Assembly: GCF_900107135.1 (NCBI RefSeq)
Contig: NZ_FNOV01000008.1
Location: forward strand, 62,001 to 126,000
Direction: 5' to 3'
From: Hymenobacter psychrophilus
GTDB lineage: Bacteria; Bacteroidota; Bacteroidia; Cytophagales; Hymenobacteraceae
DNA length: 64,000 nucleotides
Below the pieces are notes generated by a model that saw nothing but the letters and a program-made list of their open reading frames with translations, was not told the origin of the DNA and did not search any database. Position numbers and translations under genes: made by a program. Position 1 is the first letter of the stretch. The number at the start of each line of letters is the position of its first letter. This document shows, piece after piece, positions 43,091 through 51,636 of this stretch.

Positions 43091-44173
43091 CTATTCTGAG
43101 TGGGTGCCCAGGTGGGTGATGACCTGCTGGGGGGCTTCGTAGGTGAAGCCAATCTTGTCGCCGTCCTTCACCTTGCGGATGCCTTCAAGCAGGAACTTCT
43201 CGCCGGGCTTCAGGCCGCTTTTGATAATGTAGAGGTCGGGCATTTCGGCCCCAACGGTGATTTCGCGCTGGTGCACTATGCCTTTGTCGTCGAGCACGTA
43301 CAGGTACTTCTTCTCCAGCACCTCGTAGGTGGCTTTCTGCGGAACGATGAGGGCATGTTTAAGCGGCACGGTCATCAGCACGCTACCCGTTTCGCCGCTG
43401 CGCAACAGGCCCTCGGGATTGGGGAAAGTGGCCCGGAAGGCAATGTTGCCGGTTTCGTTGTTGAAATCGGCCTCAATCGTCTGTACCACGCCGGGGTACT
43501 TGAATTGCTCGTTGTTGGCCATCATCAACTTCACGTTGGTCTGGTTGTCGCTCTTGGCGTTGGTTTTGTAGGAGAGGTACTCGGCTTCCGGCACGTTGAA
43601 GTACACCCACATCTTGCTGTTGTCGGAAAGCGTGGTCAGCAGGTCGCCCTCATCCACCAGGCTGCCCAACCGCACCTGGAAATGGTCCATGATGCCGTTG
43701 AAAGGCGCCTTGATGGTGGTAAACGACAGGTGCGTTTTGGCCAGCGACACTTCGGCCTGGGCCTTGCCTACTTTGGCGGCGGCCAGGGCCAGCTCGCTTT
43801 TCGACACCACGTTGTTGTCGGCCAGGCGCTTGGTGTTCTGGTACTCGATGCCCACGTAGTTGGCCTCGGCCTCCGACTTCTTCAGCTCGGCCTCATACAT
43901 GAGGGGCATGATCTGAAACATCAGCTGGCCCTTGCGCACCTCCTGGCCTTCATCGACGTAGATTTTCTGCAAATAGCCCTTCTCCAGGGCCCGCAGCTCG
44001 ATGTGCTGAATGGCGTGCACCTGGGCCACGTATTCCTTGGTAATCGTTGTGTCTTGCAGCAGCGGGCTGGTAACGAGGTACTTTACAGCTTCCTCCTTAA
44101 CTTCTTCGTGCTTGGTGCAGCTGGTGCCGAAGCACAGAATGCCGAAGCTGAGCAACAGCGTACTTTTTGTCAT
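43091..44173 (-). CDS. RND periplasmic adaptor (membrane-fusion lipoprotein)
   Basis: I chose the ATG at 44173 (MTKSTLLLSFGILCFGTSCT), giving 360 residues with a lipobox FGTSC (Cys 19); a start six codons earlier is possible. The layout is a lipoyl half (ALEKGYLQKIYVDEGQEVRK), helical hairpin (SEAEANYVGIEYQNTKRLAD), second lipoyl half (FTTIKAPFNGIMDHFQVRLG), beta-barrel and membrane-proximal domain (RVKDGDKIGFTY-like, seen as IRKVKDGDKIGFTYE). It heads the three-gene RND operon. No dedicated regulator gene is adjacent. Confidence 0.94.
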   Translation of the reverse strand: MTKSTLLLSFGILCFGTSCTKHEEVKEEAVKYLVTSPLLQDTTITKEYVAQVHAIQHIELRALEKGYLQKIYVDEGQEVRKGQLMFQIMPLMYEAELKKSEAEANYVGIEYQNTKRLADNNVVSKSELALAAAKVGKAQAEVSLAKTHLSFTTIKAPFNGIMDHFQVRLGSLVDEGDLLTTLSDNSKMWVYFNVPEAEYLSYKTNAKSDNQTNVKLMMANNEQFKYPGVVQTIEADFNNETGNIAFRATFPNPEGLLRSGETGSVLMTVPLKHALIVPQKATYEVLEKKYLYVLDDKGIVHQREITVGAEMPDLYIIKSGLKPGEKFLLEGIRKVKDGDKIGFTYEAPQQVITHLGTHSE

Positions 44174-44475
44174 TAACGCGTGAGCGGCCATAGAGAAAGA
44201 GGGATGATGCGGGGTGATGTAGCCCGGGCGGACAGTGCCGGTTAAATCGTTGGATTTCAGAAATCTGCCGCCGGTTTGGCCGGGGCTGTTCCGGGAAAAG
44301 TGCAGTTGGCGCCGCTAGTGCAGCGGGCAACGAACGCCACAAAGCAACCGCCCCCTACATGAAGCGGGTGTGAAGCCCCCGGTGGGGTTCTTCTAAAAAT
44401 CAATCTTTCCCCTCCTGAGCCCCAGTTCTTTCCAGGAACCGATGCAGCCACGTTTCCAGCCTCCCGAACGCCAAA
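44174..44475. other. intergenic region upstream of the RND operon
   Basis: Should contain the operon promoter. The first 40 bases on the minus strand include CACCCCGCATCATCCCTC, like the other C/A/T leaders. I saw no clear -7/-33 pair and no gene. Confidence 0.3.
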
Positions 44476-44520
44476 AACCCGTTGCGCCGCTTCCCCAAAA
44501 GGAAAGCGGCGCAACGGGTT
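44476..44520 (-). terminator. terminator after the rlpA-like gene
   Basis: AACCCGTTGCGCCGCTT pairs with its complement at 44504-44520. On the minus strand the stem is followed by a run of T (TTTTTGG), 50 bases after the stop at 44570. Confidence 0.8.
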
Positions 44521-44569
44521 GTATAAAAAGTAGGCGAAGTATCGGAGGCCGGTATTTCGCGCTGTGGCC

Positions 44570-45385
44570 TTACAGGTTTTCGGTCTGGCGCACCAGGCCG
44601 GCCACCCCGGCACGGGCCAGGCGCAGGCGCACGGCGTTGGCCTCGGCGGCAGTAGCGAAACGGCCAACTACCACGCGGTTGAGGGGCTTGCCCTGCGCCG
44701 AGGCACCGGTGAGCGTCGTAACGGACAGCGCCGGCTCCAGACCCTGAATCTTGTCCATTACGGCGCGGGCGTTGCGCACGTCGCCGAAGGTGCCGGCCTG
44801 CACCACGTAGGTGGCGGTGGGCTCGGCCGTCAGGGCCACATCGGCGGCTTCGGCATGACCAGCCGCAATGTCGGTATGCAGCGTGGCCGTCTCGATGGGG
44901 TCGGCGGCCAGGGCCTGCAGGTCGTCGGGGGCCTCGGTGGGGCCCAGGGGCGTGGTGTCGGGCACCACTTCGGCTACCACCGATACGGCCCCGTGGGTAA
45001 TGATGCCCAGTGGCCGGGCGGCTACTTCTGCCAGATCGAGAATGCGCTGGTGGCGGAAGGGGCCGCGGTCGGAAACGCGCACCACGACTGCTTCGCCGGT
45101 TTTAGGGTTCGATACCCGCAGGCGAGTGCCGAAGGGTAGGGTTTTGTGGGCGCAGGTGTACTGGTTGCGGTCGAACCGCTCGCCGTTGCTGGTGCGGCGG
45201 CCCTGGAACTCGCGGCCGTACCAGGAGGCGCGGCCCCGCAGAATAGTGCTCTTTTTGGCGGCAGTGGCAGCTTTTTCATCGTCCGTCAGCCGGGCCGTGC
45301 GGGCCTCAGCCGATTGCAGCGTCAGCAGGGCCGTCAGGCCAACTAGCAGCAAGCTTGATACATACCGTCGGTAGAGCACTTTCAT
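44570..45385 (-). CDS. rlpA: RlpA-family septal ring protein with SPOR domain
   Basis: I chose the ATG at 45385 (MKVLYRRYVSSLLLVGLTAL), giving 271 residues and a clear signal peptide (cleavage near QSAEA). The double-psi beta-barrel (about 45-135) has GRASWYGREFQGRRTSNGE, CAHKTLPFGTRLRV and VRVSDRGPF with the conserved Asp and His. A linker of about 50 residues leads to a C-terminal SPOR domain (about 190-270, TYVVQAGTFGDVRNA). RlpA proteins bind or cleave denuded peptidoglycan at division sites. There is no lipobox, unlike the E. coli protein. Confidence 0.9.
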   Translation of the reverse strand: MKVLYRRYVSSLLLVGLTALLTLQSAEARTARLTDDEKAATAAKKSTILRGRASWYGREFQGRRTSNGERFDRNQYTCAHKTLPFGTRLRVSNPKTGEAVVVRVSDRGPFRHQRILDLAEVAARPLGIITHGAVSVVAEVVPDTTPLGPTEAPDDLQALAADPIETATLHTDIAAGHAEAADVALTAEPTATYVVQAGTFGDVRNARAVMDKIQGLEPALSVTTLTGASAQGKPLNRVVVGRFATAAEANAVRLRLARAGVAGLVRQTENL

Positions 45386-45409
45386 CCAGAAATCGGTTGG
45401 TGAGTGCGA

Positions 45410-45417
45410 CAAATCTA
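45410..45417 (-). promoter_or_regulatory. TAGATTTG -7 box of the rlpA-like gene
   Basis: Exact TAnnTTTG match on the minus strand, 24 bases before the ATG at 45385. A -33 TTG at the right spacing is not clear. Confidence 0.45.
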
Positions 45418-45424
45418 GAAGCGC

Positions 45425-45796
45425 CAACCAAAGCGAAGCTTACACCCCGAATCGTGTCCCTACAGCAGTAGGCTAAAAATTGACTTTTTATTAGAATCTT
45501 TGTATTTAAATAATTTAAGATAGTGCGGCCAAATAGGCGTTTGTGTTTAGTTGATACACATTTTGTACTCTTTTCAGATGATATGATAGTCCATTGAGAA
45601 ATGCGACTATCCGCCGGTAAAAAAATTTGGGCCTCCAACCCCCGAAGTAGTCGGTAGGGTGGTTGCAAAAGTCCGGGAAATGTGGTAAGAGAGGTAAGGT
45701 ACGCCTACACAACGTAGGGGCGGGGGCAAGCGCCGCCCCTGCGTCGTTCTTTTAACACTGTTGTCAGCCAAAACACAGCAACTCACAACGGATGCT
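45425..45796. other. AT-rich intergenic island
   Basis: About 370 bases between the divergent rlpA-like and DUF72 genes. The stretch 45468-45640 is markedly AT-rich for this genome (ATTTAAATAATTTAAGATAG). Bases 45713-45745 hold a GGGGCGG...CCGCCCC hairpin. Short open frames exist (for example about 65 codons on the minus strand, 45515-45712) but lack support. No RNA gene recognised. Confidence 0.4.
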
Positions 45797-45807
45797 TACC
45801 TTCGGGG

Positions 45808-46722
45808 ATGGATTTTGGCCGCCTTTCCGACCTGCGCTACGTTGATTTCCGGCTGCCCGCCGACCACCCCGAAACGGCCGCTGTGCTGGCCCGGGCGCTG
45901 CCCGCGCAGCCCGCCCCGCCGGCCGTGTACGTGGGCTGCCCCATCTGGACCAACAAGGCCTGGCTGGGCTCCTACTTCCCGCAGGGCATCAAGGACGCCG
46001 ACTACCTGCACCATTACGCCCGGCAGTTCAACAGCATCGAGCTCAACACCACCCACTACCGCATCCCCGACGCGCCTACCGTGCGCAAGTGGCGCGAGGC
46101 GGTGCCCGAGTCGTTCCGGTTCTGCCCCAAAATCCCGCAGGTTATCAGCCACGACCGGGCCCTGTACAACGCCGACGACCTGACTACGAGCTTCTGCCGG
46201 GCCATTGAGGGGCTGGGGCCGACGCTGGGCCACGCGTTTCTGCAGCTGCCGCCCACCTTCGGGCCCGAGCACCTGCGGCGGCTGGAGCGCTACCTGCTCG
46301 ACTTCCCGGCCTTTGTGCCGCTGGCCGTGGAGCTGCGCCACCCCGGCTGGTTTTCCGATGCCGGCCTGCTGGCTACCGTCACGGCCATGCTCGAAGCCCT
46401 GAACAAGCCGCTGGTTATAAGCGACGTGGCGGGCCGGCGCGATGCGCTGCACCAGCGCCTGACCACGCCCATGGCCTTCGTGCGCCTCAACGGCCACGGC
46501 CTGATCGACTCCGACTTCCGCCGTGCCGACGACTGGGCCGCCCGCATTGCCGGCTGGCTCGAAGCGGGCCTGCACACGGCCTACGTCTTCATCCATCAGC
46601 GCGACATCCTGCACTCGCCACTCTGGGCCGAGCATTTCCTGCGCCGCCTGCACGAGCTGACGGGCATGGCCGTGCAGCCACCCCGCGTGATTCCGCAGCC
46701 GGTGCAGGGTAGCTTATTTTGA
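45808..46722 (+). CDS. DUF72 domain protein
   Basis: 304 residues. The DUF72 (YecE-like) TIM-barrel pattern is clear: VYVGCPIWTNKAWLG, YARQFNSIELNTTHYRIPD, FCPKIPQVISHDRALYN, AFLQLPPTFGPEHLRRLERY and VELRHPGWF. The function of the family is not established. TACCTTCG ends 3 bases before the ATG. A second gene follows 22 bases downstream. Confidence 0.92.
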   Translation: MDFGRLSDLRYVDFRLPADHPETAAVLARALPAQPAPPAVYVGCPIWTNKAWLGSYFPQGIKDADYLHHYARQFNSIELNTTHYRIPDAPTVRKWREAVPESFRFCPKIPQVISHDRALYNADDLTTSFCRAIEGLGPTLGHAFLQLPPTFGPEHLRRLERYLLDFPAFVPLAVELRHPGWFSDAGLLATVTAMLEALNKPLVISDVAGRRDALHQRLTTPMAFVRLNGHGLIDSDFRRADDWAARIAGWLEAGLHTAYVFIHQRDILHSPLWAEHFLRRLHELTGMAVQPPRVIPQPVQGSLF

Positions 46723-46744
46723 GAGTTGATTGGGAGGAAACCGC

Positions 46745-47392
46745 ATGGAAAACACGACGGCCCGCCGGGGCGAAAACGGGGACAAAACCGGTAAATACGA
46801 GCTGATAGCCCGGATTTACGATGCCAACATTGACCCCGGCGACACGGTGGTCGTCGATATCTATATTACGGGTTACGGGCAGATTGCCAACTCCAAGCTG
46901 GCCCTCTACCCGCCGATTTCTATTCTGGCCGATTCCGGCTCGGCCGTCAGCTACGGCTTCGATTACCAGCAGGAGCGGGTACGCTGGGGTGGGCACACCA
47001 CGGCCGTGTCGGAGCGAGGCATTGTGCTGCCCACTGCGGGCCCCGACGACGAGCCGTGGCCCGGCTACACGCGCTTCTTCGACGTCAGCGAAGATCCGGC
47101 ACCCCGCATCGTAACCGAAGCTTCGCAGGGCGATAATGGCACCGCGCCCTACACGCTCAACCTGCGGCTTAGCTCCCGGGCCAAATCCGGCGACTACAAT
47201 GTCACGCTGGTGTTCACGTACTTCAACGGCGAAACCTGGCAAACCTCGCGTGCCGACCCCAAATTCGCCGTCCGCAACGTGTTCGAGCGCAACGAGCGGG
47301 TAATATCCATTCTCGGCGTACTGGCCGCTATCGGCTCTATTCCGCCCATCTTTCGGGTCGGCTACAGCCTCTGGGAGTGGCTTAGTTCCTGA
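46745..47392 (+). CDS. protein of unknown function with C-terminal membrane anchor
   Basis: 215 residues from the ATG at 46745, preceded by GGGAGGAAA, one of the few good ribosome-binding sites in the window. The body is beta-rich (VVVDIYITGYGQIANSKLAL; YNVTLVFTYFNGETWQTS), like an immunoglobulin-type fold. One hydrophobic segment lies at the end (VISILGVLAAIGSIPPIFRV). No signal peptide, so the domain probably stays in the cytosol as a tail-anchored protein. I recognise no family. Probably cotranscribed with the DUF72 gene. Confidence 0.6.
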   Translation: MENTTARRGENGDKTGKYELIARIYDANIDPGDTVVVDIYITGYGQIANSKLALYPPISILADSGSAVSYGFDYQQERVRWGGHTTAVSERGIVLPTAGPDDEPWPGYTRFFDVSEDPAPRIVTEASQGDNGTAPYTLNLRLSSRAKSGDYNVTLVFTYFNGETWQTSRADPKFAVRNVFERNERVISILGVLAAIGSIPPIFRVGYSLWEWLSS

Positions 47393-47409
47393 GCTAGCGC
47401 TTAAGCCGG

Positions 47410-48144
47410 TTATTTATTGGTCAGGCTGATTTTGACGCCTACTTCCAGGCCAAGGCTCAGGTCGCGCCGGTACTCGGGCATCGCGCCGATATAGTTGTGA
47501 TAGGTGCGGGGGTTAGCCAGCCCGCCGCCAATGTAGGCGTTGAGCAGGCCCCGGCTGCCCAACCGGCGCTGCACGCCCCAGCGCACCGTGAGGGTGCTGT
47601 AGTCGTAGGCCAGCTCGTGCCGGCTGTAGGTGTAGTAATAGAGCAGGTCGCGCCGGAAGTAGTTGCCGAGCTGCAGGGCTACGTAAGGGCCCTGGTAGGG
47701 GCCCGTCCGGCGGCCGGCGGCCTGGCGCTTCTCCTGATGATAATAGTGGCGGATGCCCACATCAAGCCCCAGCTGCCGCAGGTTCAGGCCCTCCCGGTTG
47801 GAGGTGCCGTAGTAGCGGCGCTGGCCGATGTTCCAGAGGCTGGAGCCATTCAGGGTAGCCGACCACCCCGGCGCCAGCTGTTGCTCAACGCCCAGTACCA
47901 GCGGCAGGTTCAGCCCAGTATAGCCCCCCAGGCCCGCGCCGTCGGCAAGGCCCGTACCGAGCTTGAACAGCGGCCGGGGCCGAACCGCCGCATCGACGGC
48001 CGCAACCGGAGCCGGAGCTGCCGGAACCTCGGTAGGCGGAGTTGGCGGGCTGGCAAGCGTCGCCTGTTGGGCAAGGGCCGATACGCTGGCGCTGAGCAGG
48101 GCCGCCGTGGCCAGGCCTGCAACAGTCAGGGAGAAGAAGCGCAT
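47410..48144 (-). CDS. secreted/outer-membrane protein of unknown function
   Basis: 244 residues with a signal peptide (MRFFSLTVAGLATAALLSAS, cleavage near ALAQ) and a proline-rich spacer. Alternating strands follow, suggesting a small beta-barrel (TLNGSSLWNIGQRRYYG; LGLEVGVKISLTNK at the C-terminus). Convergent with the preceding gene (17 bases between stops). No named family. Confidence 0.6.
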   Translation of the reverse strand: MRFFSLTVAGLATAALLSASVSALAQQATLASPPTPPTEVPAAPAPVAAVDAAVRPRPLFKLGTGLADGAGLGGYTGLNLPLVLGVEQQLAPGWSATLNGSSLWNIGQRRYYGTSNREGLNLRQLGLDVGIRHYYHQEKRQAAGRRTGPYQGPYVALQLGNYFRRDLLYYYTYSRHELAYDYSTLTVRWGVQRRLGSRGLLNAYIGGGLANPRTYHNYIGAMPEYRRDLSLGLEVGVKISLTNK

Positions 48145-48355
48145 AAAAGCGAAATAGAATAAGAGGTTTAACTGCTGGCCGCGAACATAATTAATAGGTA
48201 GTGCCTATTGGTTCAGCAACAGGAGCGCGGGCCGGGGCTACGGGTTGCATAGGGCGCCGGGTGCTGGGCCTAAACTACAGCAATTCAGCCGCGAAACAGG
48301 GAAATATACTACCTTGAAGGCAGGCCAGCCGGCCGGCTCCTGCGTTTATTCCGGT

Positions 48356-50455
48356 ATGAAATTTCCTGCCCTGTTCCTGCTGCCGCTACTGCTGCTGCCA
48401 ACGCTGCTGCCAACGCTGCCGCTGGCAGCGCAAACAATAGCCCCGGGGCCCCCCGGCCCGGAAGTTACCCACTGCCTGCTCGTACCCCTCGACCCCGTGC
48501 TGCGGACCGCCCGCGCCAGCCGCATCGTGGAGGCGGCCGTAGTCGGCAGCCAGGGCCTGCAAGCTCCCAACGGCCGGCTGTACACGCGCCACCAGCTGCG
48601 GGTGTTTCGGCAACTGAAAGGGCCGTCCGATTCGGTGCTGACCGTGTTTACTGAAGGCGGAACGCTGGGCCTGCGCCGCGAGGTGCTCACCAATACACTG
48701 CAGCTTACGCCCGGCGAGCAGGGCATCTTCTTTCTGGAGCCAGCCGATGGGCCCAATGAGGCCGGCTGGCAGGTGTACGGCAGCCAGCAGGGCTTTATTC
48801 GCTACAATCTAACCGACCTGACGGCGGCCGGGCCTTTCCTGCGCTACCGCAGCCCCGAGGAGGCCGTGGCGGCGCTGGCCGTTGCGCCCCGCCAGCTGCA
48901 GCCCAACCCGGCCCTGGCGGCGGCCCGGCGCCAACTCAGCCCACGGCTCGCGGCCCGGCCCCAGGTGGCGCTTATCAGTGGGCTGAGCCCGCTACGCCTG
49001 TCGGCCGGCACGGGTGCCGTGCTCACGATAACGGGCAGCGGCTTTGGCAGCAGCCGGGGCACGGGCACCGTGGAGTTTCGCAACGCCGACGATGGTGGCG
49101 GCACCTACACGCGCCTCAACGACGACGATTACCTGAGCTGGACCGACACCCGGATTCAGGTGCTGGTGCCGGCCCTGAGCGCCACCGGCAACCCGGCCGG
49201 CACCGGGCCAGTGCGCGTAACGCCCGCCGGGGCGGGCCAGCTGCCGGTGCTCAGCCCGCAAACGGTCCTTATCGAGTTTGCGGCTACCAACGTGCGCGAC
49301 ACCAACTCGGGCCAGCGGTCCGGGCCCGCCCACCGCGACCAAAACGGGGCCGGCGGCCTCACGTTCCGCTTCGAGTCTGAGTTTGCCGCTAACGCAGCCG
49401 CGGCTGCGGCCTGGAGCCGGGCCCTGGTCAGCTGGCGCTGCCAAACGGGGATAAACTGGACGCTGGGGCCGCCACACACCATAGCCCGGGTGGCCGCCGA
49501 CGGCGTAAACTCGGTGGGCTTTGATAATGACAGCCGGCTGCCGGCCGGGGTGCTGGGCCGCACTACCAGCTACTACGAAGGCTGCTACCGCCCCAACGGT
49601 TCCGTGGCTTTCTTCGTGAAGGAAATAGATATGCAGTACAGCTCCGGGGCGAACTGGCAGTTCGGACCAGCCAGTCCGGTCGATCCGCAGATTGATTTTG
49701 AATCGGTGGCGGTGCACGAGCTGGGGCACGCCCAGCAGCTTTCCCACCTGATTCTGCCCAGCGCCATTATGCACTACGCCATTGCCCGCGGGCAGCGCAG
49801 CCGCACCCTGGCCCTGGCCAGCGACGTGGCGGGCGGGCGCTATGTACTGCGTACCCGCAGTTTCCGGCCCGAGGTGTGTGGCCCCCCGGCGGCTATGCTG
49901 CCTGCGCCGCTGGTGAGCCAGCAGGCCGCGCCGGGCCCCACCGGTGTGGAGGTGCAATGGACCACCCGCGACGAGTGCTACCTGAGCGGCTTTGTGCTGG
50001 AGCGCGCCCCGCTCGACACGACGGCCGGCTGGCAGCGCGTGGCGGAAGTAGCCGCCGGAACCGTTGCATACCGCGCCCTCGACCCGGAGCCGCTGCCCGG
50101 CCTGAGCTATTACCGCCTGCGCCTGCGGCGGCCCGATGGCTCGCTCGATGCGGCCCGGGCGCTGCTGGTAAGCCGCGACGCGGCTGCGGAAAACGGCCTG
50201 ACGGTCTTTCCTAATCCATTCGACCGGAATGGGCCGGCGCTACGCCTGTTGTATGCGGCCGGCCCCAGCACTGGTTCTCTCACGCTGCGCTTCTACGATG
50301 CTGTGGGCCGCTACCAAGGTGGCCGCCGCCTCGATTACACGCCCGGCCTGAGCTCGCTCAGCCCCGTGCTGCCCGACCTGCGCCCCGGCCTCTACCTACT
50401 CCGCTGGACCGACTCGAACGGTCCCAGCGGCACCACCCGCCTGGTAGTACAGTGA
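48356..50455 (+). CDS. T9SS-secreted matrixin-type metalloprotease with TIG domain
   Basis: I chose the ATG at 48356 (MKFPALFLLPLLLLPTLLPT), which gives a signal peptide and 699 residues. An N-terminal domain is followed by an IPT/TIG domain (about 235-310, ISGLSPLRLSAGTGAVLTIT). The metzincin zinc site HELGHAQQLSH lies at 454-464, with a Met-turn in SAIMHYAI about 10 residues later. A type IX secretion sorting domain ends the protein (last 80 residues, LTVFPNPFDRNGPALRLLY to LRPGLYLLRW). The enzyme is exported by T9SS and may be surface-bound. The stop codon lies inside a perfect 33-base palindrome. TACCTTGA is 39 bases upstream of the ATG. Confidence 0.85.
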   Translation: MKFPALFLLPLLLLPTLLPTLPLAAQTIAPGPPGPEVTHCLLVPLDPVLRTARASRIVEAAVVGSQGLQAPNGRLYTRHQLRVFRQLKGPSDSVLTVFTEGGTLGLRREVLTNTLQLTPGEQGIFFLEPADGPNEAGWQVYGSQQGFIRYNLTDLTAAGPFLRYRSPEEAVAALAVAPRQLQPNPALAAARRQLSPRLAARPQVALISGLSPLRLSAGTGAVLTITGSGFGSSRGTGTVEFRNADDGGGTYTRLNDDDYLSWTDTRIQVLVPALSATGNPAGTGPVRVTPAGAGQLPVLSPQTVLIEFAATNVRDTNSGQRSGPAHRDQNGAGGLTFRFESEFAANAAAAAAWSRALVSWRCQTGINWTLGPPHTIARVAADGVNSVGFDNDSRLPAGVLGRTTSYYEGCYRPNGSVAFFVKEIDMQYSSGANWQFGPASPVDPQIDFESVAVHELGHAQQLSHLILPSAIMHYAIARGQRSRTLALASDVAGGRYVLRTRSFRPEVCGPPAAMLPAPLVSQQAAPGPTGVEVQWTTRDECYLSGFVLERAPLDTTAGWQRVAEVAAGTVAYRALDPEPLPGLSYYRLRLRRPDGSLDAARALLVSRDAAAENGLTVFPNPFDRNGPALRLLYAAGPSTGSLTLRFYDAVGRYQGGRRLDYTPGLSSLSPVLPDLRPGLYLLRWTDSNGPSGTTRLVVQ

Positions 50456-50523
50456 ATGAGTGACCCGGTGAGTGAGCGGAATGCCATGCCGGCATTCCGC
50501 TCACTCACCGGGTCACTCATTCA
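50453..50523. terminator. perfect 33-base palindrome between convergent genes
   Basis: Arms 50453-50485 and 50491-50523 are exact complements with a 5-base loop and contain GAGTGACCCGGTGAGTGAGC. The left arm begins with the TGA of the matrixin gene, and the right arm ends 6 bases before the end of the FabH-like gene. It could stop transcription from both sides. Confidence 0.75.
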
Positions 50524-50528
50524 CCGTT

Positions 50529-51476
50529 TCACCGCTCCAGCAGCATGGCCCCGTAGGAGTAGCCGCCACCGAAAACCGTGACTACCACCTGGTTGCCGGG
50601 CTGCAGCGCCGGCCAGGTGCTGCCCAGGGCAATGGCCGCGCCGGCGCAGCCGGTGTTGCCCAGTTCCTCAATATTCGATACGGCCCGCTCGTTGGGCAGG
50701 CCCAGCTGCTGCAGCACGTTTTTGGTGATGCGCAGGTTAGCCTGGTGCGGAATCAGGTAAGTCAGCTCCTCTACCGGTACCTCATTGCGGGCCAGAATTT
50801 CCTGGGTTACCCGCGTCATGTAGGTGCAGGCGTGGATGAATACGTCTTTGCCATAGGGCATCACGATGCCGCGTTCCACAGGCTTAAGGGTCACCGATTC
50901 GTCGGCTTTGCCGATGTTGCCGGCCCCGCCAGTGCGGATGTCGCGCACCCGCAGGTCGGCGGGGGCGAGGCGGTCCTTGGAAATCAGCAGTGCCGCCGCG
51001 CCGTCGCCCCACAGGTGGCCGGCTACGGTGTCGTCTTCGTTGTTGTAGGCCGTGTTGTGCTCACTTACAATAACCAGCGCCCGGCGGGCTTTGCCCAGGG
51101 CAAAGTAGCCCTCCACAATTTCAATAGCGTTCAGCAGCGACGAACAGGCCGACGAAATACTGACTACCGGAATATCCGATACGTTGATTTCGCGCTGCAC
51201 GGCGTGGGCCACGGTGTAAATCGTGTCGTGGGGCGTGTAGGTGCCAGCCACAATCAGATCCACATCAGCGGCCGCAAAATCGGTGGTCTGGGCCAGCACC
51301 CGGCGGGTGGCCTCAATGGCCATGGTGTTGGTGTTTTCGCCGGGGGCTGCTTTACGGCGCGTCCGGATACCGGTGCGCTCAGTAATCCACTCGCTCGAGA
51401 GGCCGTTGAGACGGGTGAAGTGGGCGTTGTCGATGACGTCGGCGGGCAGGTAGGCCGCGACCTGATGGATATACAC
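50529..51476 (-). CDS. beta-ketoacyl-ACP synthase III (FabH-like)
   Basis: I chose the GTG at 51476 (MYIHQVAAYLPADVI), giving 315 residues, because an upstream TTG start overlaps a -7-like TACCTTGC. Catalytic residues are in place: Cys in SISSACSSLLNAIE, His in LIPHQANLRI and Asn in ELGNTGCAGAAIA. The family condenses acyl-CoA with malonyl-ACP. The gene stands alone, away from fatty-acid genes, and has the N-terminal IRTRRKAAPGENT-type loop, so it may serve a specialised lipid or a second copy role (inference). Confidence 0.9.
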   Translation of the reverse strand: MYIHQVAAYLPADVIDNAHFTRLNGLSSEWITERTGIRTRRKAAPGENTNTMAIEATRRVLAQTTDFAAADVDLIVAGTYTPHDTIYTVAHAVQREINVSDIPVVSISSACSSLLNAIEIVEGYFALGKARRALVIVSEHNTAYNNEDDTVAGHLWGDGAAALLISKDRLAPADLRVRDIRTGGAGNIGKADESVTLKPVERGIVMPYGKDVFIHACTYMTRVTQEILARNEVPVEELTYLIPHQANLRITKNVLQQLGLPNERAVSNIEELGNTGCAGAAIALGSTWPALQPGNQVVVTVFGGGYSYGAMLLER

Positions 51477-51517
51477 GGGTGAGTGGAGCGGTAGGGGGCG
51501 GGCGAAAAATAAAGTCC

Positions 51518-51525
51518 GCAAGGTA
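51518..51525 (-). promoter_or_regulatory. TACCTTGC -7 box of the FabH-like gene
   Basis: On the minus strand, 41 bases before the GTG start. It overlaps an alternative TTG start and argues against that start. Confidence 0.35.
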
Positions 51526-51636
51526 CGCGGTTTGGACAGAGCGCGACGTTATTGCACCCTACCGACGTACTTTGTACCTCGTTGGTTGCCTCAACGCGCA
51601 GCCTCACGCCGGGTTCAACTACCCCTTTATAAGATT

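Noticed and set aside
45095..45125. tRNA-like GGTTCGATACCC
   Set aside because: It lies in the coding sequence of the rlpA-like gene and no acceptor or anticodon arms can be formed.
45515..45712. 65-codon minus-strand frame in the AT-rich island
   Set aside because: No start context, no similarity and composition explained by chance in AT-rich DNA.
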